Of a DNA stretch of 36,382 nt, positions 27,984-36,382 are shown one piece after another. Source of the stretch: a beta proteobacterium AAP51 (GTDB taxonomy: Bacteria > Pseudomonadota > Gammaproteobacteria > Burkholderiales > Burkholderiaceae_C). A program made the translations under genes and the position numbers. The DNA lies in assembly GCA_001295905.1 (NCBI GenBank), contig LJHT01000103.1, forward strand, positions 1 to 36,382, in the 5' to 3' direction. Below the pieces are notes generated by a model, which was not told where the DNA came from, searched no databases, and was given only the letters and a program-made list of their open reading frames with translations. The stretch's first letter is position 1; every line of letters starts with the position of its first letter.

Positions 27984-29164
27984 CGCTTCCAGTCCTCGCC
28001 CGGCATGGCGCGGCGCATGTAGTCGTCGAAGAGGGGCACCGTGAAGGCGGTTTCGCCGTGTTGCGGGCTGTAGATCATGCCTTTGGTGATGAGCTTGGCC
28101 CGCGCCGGGCCGATGCTGGTGACCTTCACACCCAGGCGGTCGGCCACGTCACCCGAGCGCTTGGGGCCTTCGCCCAGGTCGGCCAGGGCGCGCATGTAGC
28201 GCTTCTCAGAGGGCGTGCAGCGGTCGAAGCGAACCCGGAAGAAGCTCTCGTCCAGGGCGGCGATGGCGTGTTGCGTGGCCAGGTCGACATCGCTGCGCGT
28301 GATCAGCGGGGTGGCCGCAACATTCCACACCTCGTAGCCCCACTGCTGCAGGAAATAGGGGTAGCCGCGCGTCACGGCCACCAACTGCGCCAGCGCGTCT
28401 GGTTCGAAGTGCACTCCCATGACGGCGGCAGGCTGCGTCAGAGCTTGCCGCGCGTCGGCGTCGCTCAGCGCACCCACTCTAGGGTAATCGAACAGCCGCT
28501 CCGCGTAGGACTTTGACTGTCCGGCCAGGCCTACGATCTGCGGAAGGCCAGCGCCTACGACGATCAGAGGCAGTTGCAGCTGCGACACCTTGTGCGTGGC
28601 CATGATCAGCGCACTGAACTCGGCCTCGCTGAGGTACTGCATTTCGTCGATGCATAGCGCCACCGCAGTGCCTCGCTCGGCGGCGGCTTCACCAACGGCC
28701 ACGAACAAGTCGGCCAGGTCTTGCTCCAGGTCGTGGCTGTCGGCCGTACCGGCCAGGGGCTCGATGCCGAGCTCCAGGTCGTTCCAGCTGATCTTCACGC
28801 TGCCCATGAAGCTGCGCAGCACGCGCAGCGCGCGACGGCCCTTGTCGCCCGCCGCCGCAGCGATGCTCAGCCCCAGCAGGATGCGCCGCAGCGCGGGCAC
28901 CAGCAGTTCAGGCAGCTTCTTGCCTTCGTGGGCTTCGATGAGCGTGGCCTGGTAGCCCAGGGCTTCGGCCTGGCGCTGGAAGCGCACCAGCAGCACCGTC
29001 TTGCCCACGCCCCGCAGGCCCACCACGATGAGGCTCTTCGACGGCTTGCCGCGTTGCACGCGCGTCAGCGCGATCTCGGCCCGCTCCAGCACCTCGTGCC
29101 GGCCTGCCAGCTCTGGCGGCGGGGTGCCCGCGCCTGGCACATACGGGTTGTTGCGGGGATCCAT
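27980..29164 (-). CDS. AAA-family ATPase with C-terminal winged helix, interposed in the transporter operon
   Basis: The 394-residue cytoplasmic protein is a solitary AAA/Orc1-Cdc6-like P-loop ATPase. Walker A is GLRGVGKT (49-56), Walker B is ALCIDEMQ (about 169-176), and a sensor-1-like strand LIVVGAGLP follows. The C-terminus (about 315-385) looks like a winged helix (SGDVADRLGVKVTSIGPARAKL). Such stand-alone ATPases occur widely and their function is largely unknown. The ATG at 29164 fits the conserved opening (NPYVPGAGTPPPELAGR); a TTG at 29209 in frame would add 15 residues encoded by AT-rich leader. It separates the transporter ATPase and permease genes, which normally adjoin, and overlaps the permease start by four bases. 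Parts of the gene look less GC-rich than its neighbours. Insertion into a pre-existing operon is inferred. Confidence 0.85.
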   Translation of the reverse strand: MDPRNNPYVPGAGTPPPELAGRHEVLERAEIALTRVQRGKPSKSLIVVGLRGVGKTVLLVRFQRQAEALGYQATLIEAHEGKKLPELLVPALRRILLGLSIAAAAGDKGRRALRVLRSFMGSVKISWNDLELGIEPLAGTADSHDLEQDLADLFVAVGEAAAERGTAVALCIDEMQYLSEAEFSALIMATHKVSQLQLPLIVVGAGLPQIVGLAGQSKSYAERLFDYPRVGALSDADARQALTQPAAVMGVHFEPDALAQLVAVTRGYPYFLQQWGYEVWNVAATPLITRSDVDLATQHAIAALDESFFRVRFDRCTPSEKRYMRALADLGEGPKRSGDVADRLGVKVTSIGPARAKLITKGMIYSPQHGETAFTVPLFDDYMRRAMPGEDWKR

Positions 29165-29172
29165 CGGGCCGG

Positions 29173-29236
29173 GTGTTTGATCGACTTTTGCGAGTTTATC
29201 CAGAAGCAAGTCAAATTGGATAAATCAACTCAAATC
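29173..29236. promoter_or_regulatory. AT-rich leader with inverted repeat upstream of the AAA ATPase gene
   Basis: Of these 64 bases 41 are A or T, in sharp contrast to the surroundings. TTTATCC (29195-29201) and GGATAAA (29218-29224) form an exact 7-bp inverted repeat with a 16-base spacer. The stretch lies in the 100-base gap between the transporter ATPase stop and the AAA gene start, the only large gap in the ten-gene run. It may hold an internal promoter or operator; I could not assign convincing -35/-10 hexamers at standard spacing. Confidence 0.45.
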
Positions 29237-29264
29237 GGGCGCGCGCTGAGTGTGCGAGGCGGCC

Positions 29265-30856
<1,592 letters not shown>

Positions 30857-30857
<1 letters not shown>

Positions 30858-31876
30858 CACTTGCAGCTGTTGTTGGCCATGTAGTCGATGACCTTGATCT
30901 TGCCGCTGATGATGTCGGCGCGTGCGGCATCCACGCGCCGCTTCATCTCGGGCGTCACCAGCTTGGCGTTGTGCTCGTCCAGCGCGATGTCCACGCCGCC
31001 TTCCTTCAGGCCCAGGTTGGTGATGCCGGGCGTCACGCCCTTGAAGGCGTTGTAGACCGCCACATCCACGCGCTTGACCATGCTGGTGAGCATGGTGCCG
31101 GGCTGCACGTGGTTCTGGTTGCTGTCCACGCCGATGGCGAGCTTCTTGTTGTCCTTGGCGGCCTGGTACACGCCGATGCCGGTGCCCCCCGCGGCGGCGA
31201 ACACCACGTCCACGCCGGCCGCGAATTGCGCCTTGGCGAGTTCGGCGCCGCGCGCGGGGTCGTTCCAGGCAGTGGGCGTGGTGCCGGTCATGTTGGCCAG
31301 CGTCTCCACCTTGGGGTTGGCGAACTTCGCGCCCTGCTCGAAGCCGCACTGGAAGCGGCGGATCAGCGGGATGTCCATGCCGCCCACGAAACCCACCTTG
31401 CCGGTCTTGCTGGCCATCGCGGCCATCATGCCCACCAGGAAGCTGCCTTCGTGTTCCTTGAAGAGGATGCTCTGCACGTTGGGCAGGCGCACCACGGCGT
31501 CGATGACGGCGAACTGCAGCTTCGGGAAGTCTTTCGCCACCTTCTCCATGCTGCTGCCCTGGCTGAAGCCGATGCCCACGATGGGGCTGGCGCCGCGCTG
31601 CGCCATGCGGCGCTGGGCCTGTTCACGCTGGGCCGGGTTGCTGATCTCGAATTCGATGTAGTTCTTGCCGGTCTCCTTCTTCCAGCGCTCGGCGCCTTCG
31701 AAACCGGCCTGGTTGAAGCTCTTGTCGAACTTGCCGCCCATGTCGTAGATGACGGCGGGCTGGCCTTGCGCGAGCGCCGGGCCGGCCGCGAAGGCGCCGG
31801 CCGCCAGGCTCAGCGCAAGAACGGCCTTCGGCGCCCACACCGGGCGGCTGACCAGACGAAAGACGGGGCGGAACAT
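30857..31876 (-). CDS. BMP-family nucleoside-binding protein of an ABC importer
   Basis: The 339-residue periplasmic protein has a Sec-type signal ending near ALA-QGQ (about residue 37) and no lipobox, unlike Gram-positive and spirochete BmpA. The mature part follows the BMP/PnrA fold: VIYDMGGKFDKSFNQAGFEGAERW, VGIGFSQGSSM, GFVGGMDIPLIRRF, FAAAGGTGIGVYQAA and GVDSNQNHV. PnrA-like proteins bind purine nucleosides, and this context supports a nucleoside ligand. The ATG at 31876 has AGGAGA about 11 bases upstream; a GTG at 31903 is an alternative. It is the first gene of the long minus-strand run, so the main promoter should lie in 31877-32024. The C-terminus ends NNSCK. Confidence 0.92.
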
Positions 31877-31926
31877 GGGCGATGGCTCTCCTGCACAGGG
31901 CACGGCAGGATAGCAAGACTCGCGCC

Positions 31927-31940
31927 GCGCCCCGGGGCGC
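31927..31940. promoter_or_regulatory. 14-bp perfect palindrome between bmp-like gene and add
   Basis: GCGCCCCGGGGCGC is a perfect palindrome in the 148-base divergent region separating the binding-protein gene and adenosine deaminase. It lies 51 bases from the former start and 85 from the latter. It could be an operator serving both directions. GC-rich palindromes of this size are not rare at this composition, and no regulator gene is in the window. No clear promoter hexamers were found around it. Confidence 0.3.
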
Positions 31941-32024
31941 TTGTACCCGCAGACAGGCGGGCCAGCGGCGTGGCGGCGCCGTGATGGCCCAGGCCGGCCG
32001 CAGCGGGGCCATTAGCATTCGCAG

Positions 32025-33134
32025 ATGACGACATCCTTCGCCGAGCCCGCCCTGAAGCCCCTCGAAACCCACCCCCGCGCGCGCCAGCTGCCCAAGGTGC
32101 TGCTGCATGAACACCTCGATGGCGGCCTGCGCGTGGCCACGCTGCTGGCGCTGCTGAAGCAACGCGGCATCACCCCCGCGGCCGACACCGAAGCCGGCCT
32201 GGCCGCCTGGTTCCATGCCAACGCCCACGCCGGCAGCCTGGAGAAATACCTGGAAGGCTTCGGCCTCACCGTGGCCGCGATGGCCAGCCCCGAGGCCATG
32301 GAGCGCGTGGCCTTCGAGGCCGCCGAAGACGCGCTGGCCGATGGCGCGGTGCTGGCGGAATTCCGCATCGCGCCGCTGCTCTTCGAAGCCCACGGCGTGC
32401 CGGGCGAAGCGGTGGTGGAAGCCTTGCTGGCCGGCCTGCACCGCAGCCGGTTGCCCAGCGGCCTGATCGTCTGCGCCATGCGCCACCTGCCCGAGGCCGA
32501 GACCGAGCGTGCCGCGAGCCTGGCCCTGCGCTACCACGGTGCACCCGCTGCCCTGGGCCCGCGGGTCGTGGGCTTCGACCTGGCCGGCCCCGAGTTCGGC
32601 TACCCGCCCGGCCAGCACGCGCGCGCGCTACAGCGCCTGCGCGAAGCCGGGCTGCCGCTCACGCTGCACGCGGGCGAGGCCGATGCCGCCGAGCGGGTGC
32701 TGGAAGCCGTGGAACTGGGCGCCACGCGCATCGGCCACGGCGTGCGCCTGGTGGACGCGCTGCGCGACCCCGCGCGGCATTGGATGGTGGAGCGCGTGCG
32801 TGAACGCGGCGTGCACCTGGAGGTGTGCCCCACCAGCAACGTGCACACGGGCGCGGCGCCTTCCATCGCGGCCCACCCCATCACCGCGCTGTGGCAGGCC
32901 GGCGTGAGCCTGAGCTACCACACCGACAACCGGCTCATGAGTTGCGTGAGCCTCACCGAAGAAGCGCAGGCGCTGATGGCGCACACGGCGCTGGAAGAGA
33001 TCGACCTGCTGGCCATGGCCACCGAAGCGGCGCGCCACACCTTCCTGCCCGAAGCGCAGCGTGACGCCGCGCTGGAAGCCATCGCCCAGTTTTCGGCGCC
33101 GCTGCTGCCGCCGGTGCCGGTGGTGCGCGTCTAG
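32025..33134 (+). CDS. add: Adenosine deaminase
   Basis: Add converts adenosine and deoxyadenosine to inosine and deoxyinosine. The 369-residue product has the amidohydrolase zinc ligands: HEHLDGGLR (the HxH pair), the later His in TLHAGEADAAE with catalytic Glu, IGHGVRL, and Asp in YHTDNRLMS. The TDN form in place of TDD is shared, from memory, with actinobacterial-type Add, so activity is expected. CPTSNVHTGA is another family marker. The gene diverges from the transporter run and feeds the purine nucleoside phosphorylase encoded there. Its stop TAG shares the palindrome CTAG with the stop of the convergent EAL gene. The start at 32025 has no obvious ribosome binding site. Confidence 0.94.
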   Translation: MTTSFAEPALKPLETHPRARQLPKVLLHEHLDGGLRVATLLALLKQRGITPAADTEAGLAAWFHANAHAGSLEKYLEGFGLTVAAMASPEAMERVAFEAAEDALADGAVLAEFRIAPLLFEAHGVPGEAVVEALLAGLHRSRLPSGLIVCAMRHLPEAETERAASLALRYHGAPAALGPRVVGFDLAGPEFGYPPGQHARALQRLREAGLPLTLHAGEADAAERVLEAVELGATRIGHGVRLVDALRDPARHWMVERVRERGVHLEVCPTSNVHTGAAPSIAAHPITALWQAGVSLSYHTDNRLMSCVSLTEEAQALMAHTALEEIDLLAMATEAARHTFLPEAQRDAALEAIAQFSAPLLPPVPVVRV

Positions 33135-35611
33135 GCCGGGGTCTCGGCGGCGGCCGTGGCGGCCTGCGGCACGTCCTGCGCCGCCCAGCGCCGCGCGAAG
33201 GCCGGCAGTTCCGCCGCCGGCATGGGCCGGCCCAGGTGGTAGCCCTGGGCTTCGTCGCACCCGAGGGTGCGCAGCGCGCCCAGAATGTGTGCGTTCTCCA
33301 CGCCCTCGGCCACGGCGCGGAAGCCCAGGTCGTGCGCCAGCCGGATGGTGTTGCGCACGATGATGGCGTCCTTCTCGCGGCGGTCGAGCTGCTTGATGAA
33401 GATCTGGTCGATCTTCAACTCGTGCACCGGCAGTTCCTGCAGGTACTTCAGCGAGGTGGCGCCTTCGCCGAAGTCGTCGATCGACAGCTGGAAGCCCGCC
33501 TGCGCCAGCGTGTGCAGCATGGCCAGCGCGCGTTCGGGCTCGTTCATCACCGCGCTTTCCGTGATCTCCAGGCAGAAGGCCGTGGCCGGCACGCCATGGC
33601 GGCGCAGCAGGGCCGCAAAGCGCGCCGGCAGTTCGGCATCGAGCAGGTCGCGCGTGCTCAGGTTCACCGAGAGGCGGTGCAGTCCCTCGGCCTGCAGCGC
33701 CGGCCATTGCCGCGCGGCTTCTTCGAAGATCCACAGCGTGAGCTGGCGCACGAAGCCGTTTTCCTCGGCGAAGGGAATGAACTGCAGCGGCGGCACCATG
33801 CCGCGCGTGGGGTGCTGCCAGCGCACCAGCGCCTCGGCCCCCACGAGGCGGTGGCTGGCCAGGTCGATCTTGGGCTGCAGGAACATGCGCAGCTCGTGGT
33901 TGCCCACGGCCTGGCGCAGCTCGGACAGCAGCGTCAGCGTCTGCTCGCTGGCGGCGTCGATGCCGGGCTCGTACACCATCAGGTGGGCCGCCTTGCGGCG
34001 CTTGGCCACGTCCAGCGCGCGCTCGGCACGCGCCATCAGCGCTTCGGCCTGGTCGCGTTCGGCGCCAGCCCCGGTGCTGAGGGCCGGCGCGTGCGCGGGC
34101 CAGCAAGCCATGCCGAAGGTGACCGGTGCGTCCACCTGCTCGCCCCGCACGCCGATGGGCTGCACGAAGCTGGCGCTGAGGGCGTCCACCAGGGCCGTGG
34201 CCGGCGCCTGCGCGGTGCCCGGCAGCAGCAGCCCGAACTGGTCGCCCGACAGCCGCGCCAGCAGGCCGGCGGCCGGCACCTGCCGGCGCAGGCGCGCGGC
34301 CACTTCGCGCAGCACGTCGTCGCCCACGGCATAGCCGCGGTTCTCGTTGATGCGCTTGAAGCGGTCGAGGCCCAGCACCACCACCGAGAACGGCCGCTCG
34401 CTGCTGTGCGCGGCGTCGATGGCGCTGCGCAGCGCGTCGCTGAAGCTCACGCGGTTGGGCAGGCCGGTGAGGCGGTCGTGGTAGGCCAGCTCGCGGATCT
34501 CGGCCTCGCTGGCGGCGATGTCGCGCCGCATCTGGTCGAAGCTGCGCGCCAGCTGGCCGATCTCGTCTTCGCGGCCGGTGTGGGCCAGCGCGGGCTCGAA
34601 GTCGCCGCGGCCCAGAGCCTCGCTGGCGTGCATCAGCCCGCGCAACGGCGTGGTGATGCGCCGCGCCGTGAAGACGCTGGCCGCGCCGGCCATCAGCAGG
34701 CCCAGCAGCGTCAGCCCCAGCAGCGTGCGCTGCAGCGGGCGGTAGGGGGCCACGGCATCGGCCACCGAACGCAGCAGCAACGTGTGCAGCGCGCCCGCCG
34801 GGCCCGTGGTCTGCGGGATGGGGCGCAGCAGGTGGGCCTGGCCGGCCAGTTGCAGTTCCTGCCGCTTGCTGCCGTCAGGGCCTGTGCCCGTGGCTGTGGC
34901 CGCGGGGCCGGCCCAGCCTTGTGCCAGCTCGGCCGTGAGCGGGCCGCCCAGCGTAGAAAGCAGCGCCTCGCGGCGCCCGTCGGGGCTTTGCAGCAGCACG
35001 GCCGTGTGCAGGCCGGAAACGCCGCGCATGTCGTCCAGCAGCGCCTGGTCGATGGCGAAACCCATCACCACGTAGCCCACGAGCAAGGGCGCGCGCATCG
35101 GCACCATCACCACCTGGTAGGGCTGGCCGCCCACCAGCACCAGCGCGCTGCCCTCGGCAGCCAGTTGCTGCGCCAGCGGCTGCAGGGCCTCGAAGGCGCC
35201 GGCCTCGGTGTCTTCGCCCAGGGCGCGCAGCGTCAGGTCGCTGGCCAGCATGGCCGTGACGTTGGCGCCGATGCGCTGGCCGTGGTTGGCCAGGGCCGAC
35301 TGCAGCGTGTCGGTGTCGCCCAGGGCCACCGCGGAACGGAAGCCATAGTCGGCGGCCAGCACGCTGGCGCCCATGGTCAGCCGTGCCGCGCGCTGCGCGA
35401 GCAGCCTGGCCCAGATCTTCTCGCCCACCCCCAGCTCTTCGGCCAGCAGGCCGCGGGCGTTGCGCTCGATGCTGGCGTTGACCACGGCCCAGCTGGCCAA
35501 CTGCACCACCAGCAGCAGCCCCAGGAACAGCGCCACGATGCGCGAAGACAGGCGCTGCGCCCACCAGCGCCGCCAGGCCCACGGCCCCGCCATGCGCGCG
35601 GCCGTGTTCAC
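33131..35611 (-). CDS. Membrane GGDEF-EAL protein with degenerate cyclase site, probable c-di-GMP phosphodiesterase
   Basis: The 826-residue protein has an N-terminal membrane helix (about 25-48), a periplasmic sensor (about 50-290), a second helix (about 295-315), a HAMP domain (about 316-370), GGDEF (about 375-550) and EAL (about 560-810). The GGDEF signature is SGDQF (455-459), and the first metal Asp in the LDRFK region is Gly (LGLDRFK), so cyclase activity is unlikely. The EAL half is intact: Glu593-Ala-Leu, Asn650, LEITES, Asp712-Asp713 (IDDFGEG), Lys733, Glu769 and Gln789. The GTG start at 35611 overlaps the cupredoxin gene's stop (GTGA), implying coupled synthesis. The periplasmic domain may sense copper or redox state reported by that partner; this is inference. 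Confidence 0.92.
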   Translation of the reverse strand: MNTAARMAGPWAWRRWWAQRLSSRIVALFLGLLLVVQLASWAVVNASIERNARGLLAEELGVGEKIWARLLAQRAARLTMGASVLAADYGFRSAVALGDTDTLQSALANHGQRIGANVTAMLASDLTLRALGEDTEAGAFEALQPLAQQLAAEGSALVLVGGQPYQVVMVPMRAPLLVGYVVMGFAIDQALLDDMRGVSGLHTAVLLQSPDGRREALLSTLGGPLTAELAQGWAGPAATATGTGPDGSKRQELQLAGQAHLLRPIPQTTGPAGALHTLLLRSVADAVAPYRPLQRTLLGLTLLGLLMAGAASVFTARRITTPLRGLMHASEALGRGDFEPALAHTGREDEIGQLARSFDQMRRDIAASEAEIRELAYHDRLTGLPNRVSFSDALRSAIDAAHSSERPFSVVVLGLDRFKRINENRGYAVGDDVLREVAARLRRQVPAAGLLARLSGDQFGLLLPGTAQAPATALVDALSASFVQPIGVRGEQVDAPVTFGMACWPAHAPALSTGAGAERDQAEALMARAERALDVAKRRKAAHLMVYEPGIDAASEQTLTLLSELRQAVGNHELRMFLQPKIDLASHRLVGAEALVRWQHPTRGMVPPLQFIPFAEENGFVRQLTLWIFEEAARQWPALQAEGLHRLSVNLSTRDLLDAELPARFAALLRRHGVPATAFCLEITESAVMNEPERALAMLHTLAQAGFQLSIDDFGEGATSLKYLQELPVHELKIDQIFIKQLDRREKDAIIVRNTIRLAHDLGFRAVAEGVENAHILGALRTLGCDEAQGYHLGRPMPAAELPAFARRWAAQDVPQAATAAAETPA

Positions 35612-36255
35612 AAGCCGGCTGCCGTCAGGGGCAGCCTCAGGGTGACGCTGGCGCCGGCGGCGGGCAGCTCCAGGGGCTGGTCGGCGGCAGGGGCGCCGGG
35701 TGGCAGCGCCGGGTGCCAGCTGCGCAGCCGGTAGTTGCCAGCCGGGGCCTCGAGCTTCAGCACGCCGTCGGCGCCGGTCTGGCCGTGGTGCGGGGTCTCC
35801 ACCACCACCACCCAGGCCACCATCTGGTCGTGGATGTTGCAGCCCAGCACGGCAATGCCGGGCTTGTCGAAGACCACCGGATGGGCCGGCGTGCCGGTGT
35901 AGAGCTTCAGCTCGAAAGTCTTGGCGGGCGAGAAGGAATACACGTGGTGGCGCACGCTGTCGCGGTTGGGAAAGCGCAGCTCGCTGCCCACGGTGAGCAC
36001 CGTGACCTGGGGCACGAACTGGCGGCCCACCTGCGCCACTTCCAGGCCCGGCAAGGGCCGGGCGGCGGCGCGTGCCTCGCGCGATTCGAGAAAGACCACG
36101 GTGCCCGGCAAGGGCTTGCCGTCACGGCCCAGGGCCTGCACCGTCAGCGGCGCGGCATGGGCCAGCGGTGCGCCAGCCAAGCACGCGACTACACCGACTG
36201 CCAGCCAGGCGAGGCGAAAGCCGCCAACGGCGGCGCAGTGGGCGAAAGGGCGCAT
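35608..36255 (-). CDS. Exported cupredoxin-like protein (methylamine utilization protein-type)
   Basis: The 215-residue protein has a signal peptide (about 1-34, cleavage near AHA-APL) and a plastocyanin-like domain. Candidate type 1 copper ligands are His103 or His104 in SVRHHVYSF, then Cys139, His142 and Met145 in GCNIHDQM. A carboxypeptidase-regulatory-like beta domain seems to follow (about 155-215). Homologues carry the loose label methylamine utilization protein; no amine dehydrogenase genes are here, so that pathway is not supported. The ATG at 36255 gives a standard signal peptide; a TTG at 36276 would add seven residues. It is upstream of and overlapped with the GGDEF-EAL gene. The remaining bases to the window end (36277-36382) show no gene. 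Confidence 0.85.
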   Translation of the reverse strand: MRPFAHCAAVGGFRLAWLAVGVVACLAGAPLAHAAPLTVQALGRDGKPLPGTVVFLESREARAAARPLPGLEVAQVGRQFVPQVTVLTVGSELRFPNRDSVRHHVYSFSPAKTFELKLYTGTPAHPVVFDKPGIAVLGCNIHDQMVAWVVVVETPHHGQTGADGVLKLEAPAGNYRLRSWHPALPPGAPAADQPLELPAAGASVTLRLPLTAAGL

Positions 36256-36382
36256 GCCGGAGGTATCGGCAGCCAAGCCCCCGGGGTTGAGCGTCCTTGG
36301 CGCCGGGCCGCCTTCAGGCGCGCGGCGTGGAACCGCGGTGCGGCCCGCGCCCGCCCCGGCGGTGGCGCGCGGCGGGCTGCCA

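Noticed and set aside
27980..29164. AAA ATPase as part of a defence or transposition system
   Set aside because: No transposase, nuclease or toxin gene, terminal repeats or target-site duplication were seen beside it; a solitary ATPase does not justify the call.
33236..35734. 832-residue plus-strand open frame
   Set aside because: It is antisense to the GGDEF-EAL gene, is rich in His, Gln, Arg and Gly, and shows no domain. It is a by-product of high GC third positions.
35608..36255. Participation in methylamine oxidation
   Set aside because: The name often attached to this family is not backed by any mau or amine dehydrogenase gene in the window; the cupredoxin fold is all the sequence supports.

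Overview
The window is a dense, very GC-rich bacterial chromosome segment with no tRNA, rRNA, CRISPR array, insertion sequence or phage gene that I can see. Gene content and protein style (ChrA, DUF898 plus M48, DUF3667, a cupredoxin paired with an EAL protein, a Crp-like/FliG chimera, frequent GTG and TTG starts, 1-8 nt gene overlaps) point to a betaproteobacterium of the order Burkholderiales, probably the Rubrivivax/Leptothrix/Roseateles neighbourhood. This placement is an inference from family resemblance; no database was searched.

Left part (1-16.8 kb) is mixed housekeeping and signalling. It opens with an S66 LD-carboxypeptidase. Opposite it lies an unusual cyclic-nucleotide-domain protein ending in a FliG-C-like domain. 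A small GNAT-like protein and a divergent FHA-EAL protein follow. A minus-strand run reads purB, pyrF, a large four-PAS hybrid histidine kinase, coxG. Then come a plus-strand overlapping trio (DUF898 membrane protein, M48 metalloprotease, type II HAD dehalogenase), a zinc-ribbon DUF3667 membrane protein, a chromate transporter ChrA and a secreted metallo-beta-lactamase-fold hydrolase.

Right part (16.9-33.1 kb) is a nucleoside/deoxynucleoside scavenging island. On the plus strand are deoC (of the animal DERA type) and a two-domain aldehyde dehydrogenase resembling ALDH16. Converging on them is a ten-gene minus-strand run: BMP-family binding protein, double-ATPase subunit, an interposed AAA ATPase gene, two permeases, cytidine deaminase, purine nucleoside phosphorylase, a UshA-like 5'-nucleotidase lipoprotein, an endonuclease/exonuclease/phosphatase-fold lipoprotein and thymidine phosphorylase. 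Adenosine deaminase diverges from the binding-protein gene. Read together, the genes could degrade nucleic acid or nucleotides outside the inner membrane, import nucleosides, deaminate and phosphorolyse them, cleave deoxyribose-5-phosphate to acetaldehyde plus glyceraldehyde-3-phosphate, and oxidise the acetaldehyde. Phosphopentomutase (DeoB) is not in the window.

The right edge (33.1-36.3 kb) holds a GGDEF-EAL membrane protein with a degenerate cyclase half, translationally overlapped with an exported cupredoxin-like protein. No intergenic stretch exceeds about 160 bases. The most noteworthy items are the integrated nucleic-acid scavenging island with its ALDH16-like enzyme, the AAA ATPase gene lodged inside the transporter operon behind an AT-rich leader, and the Crp-like/FliG chimera.
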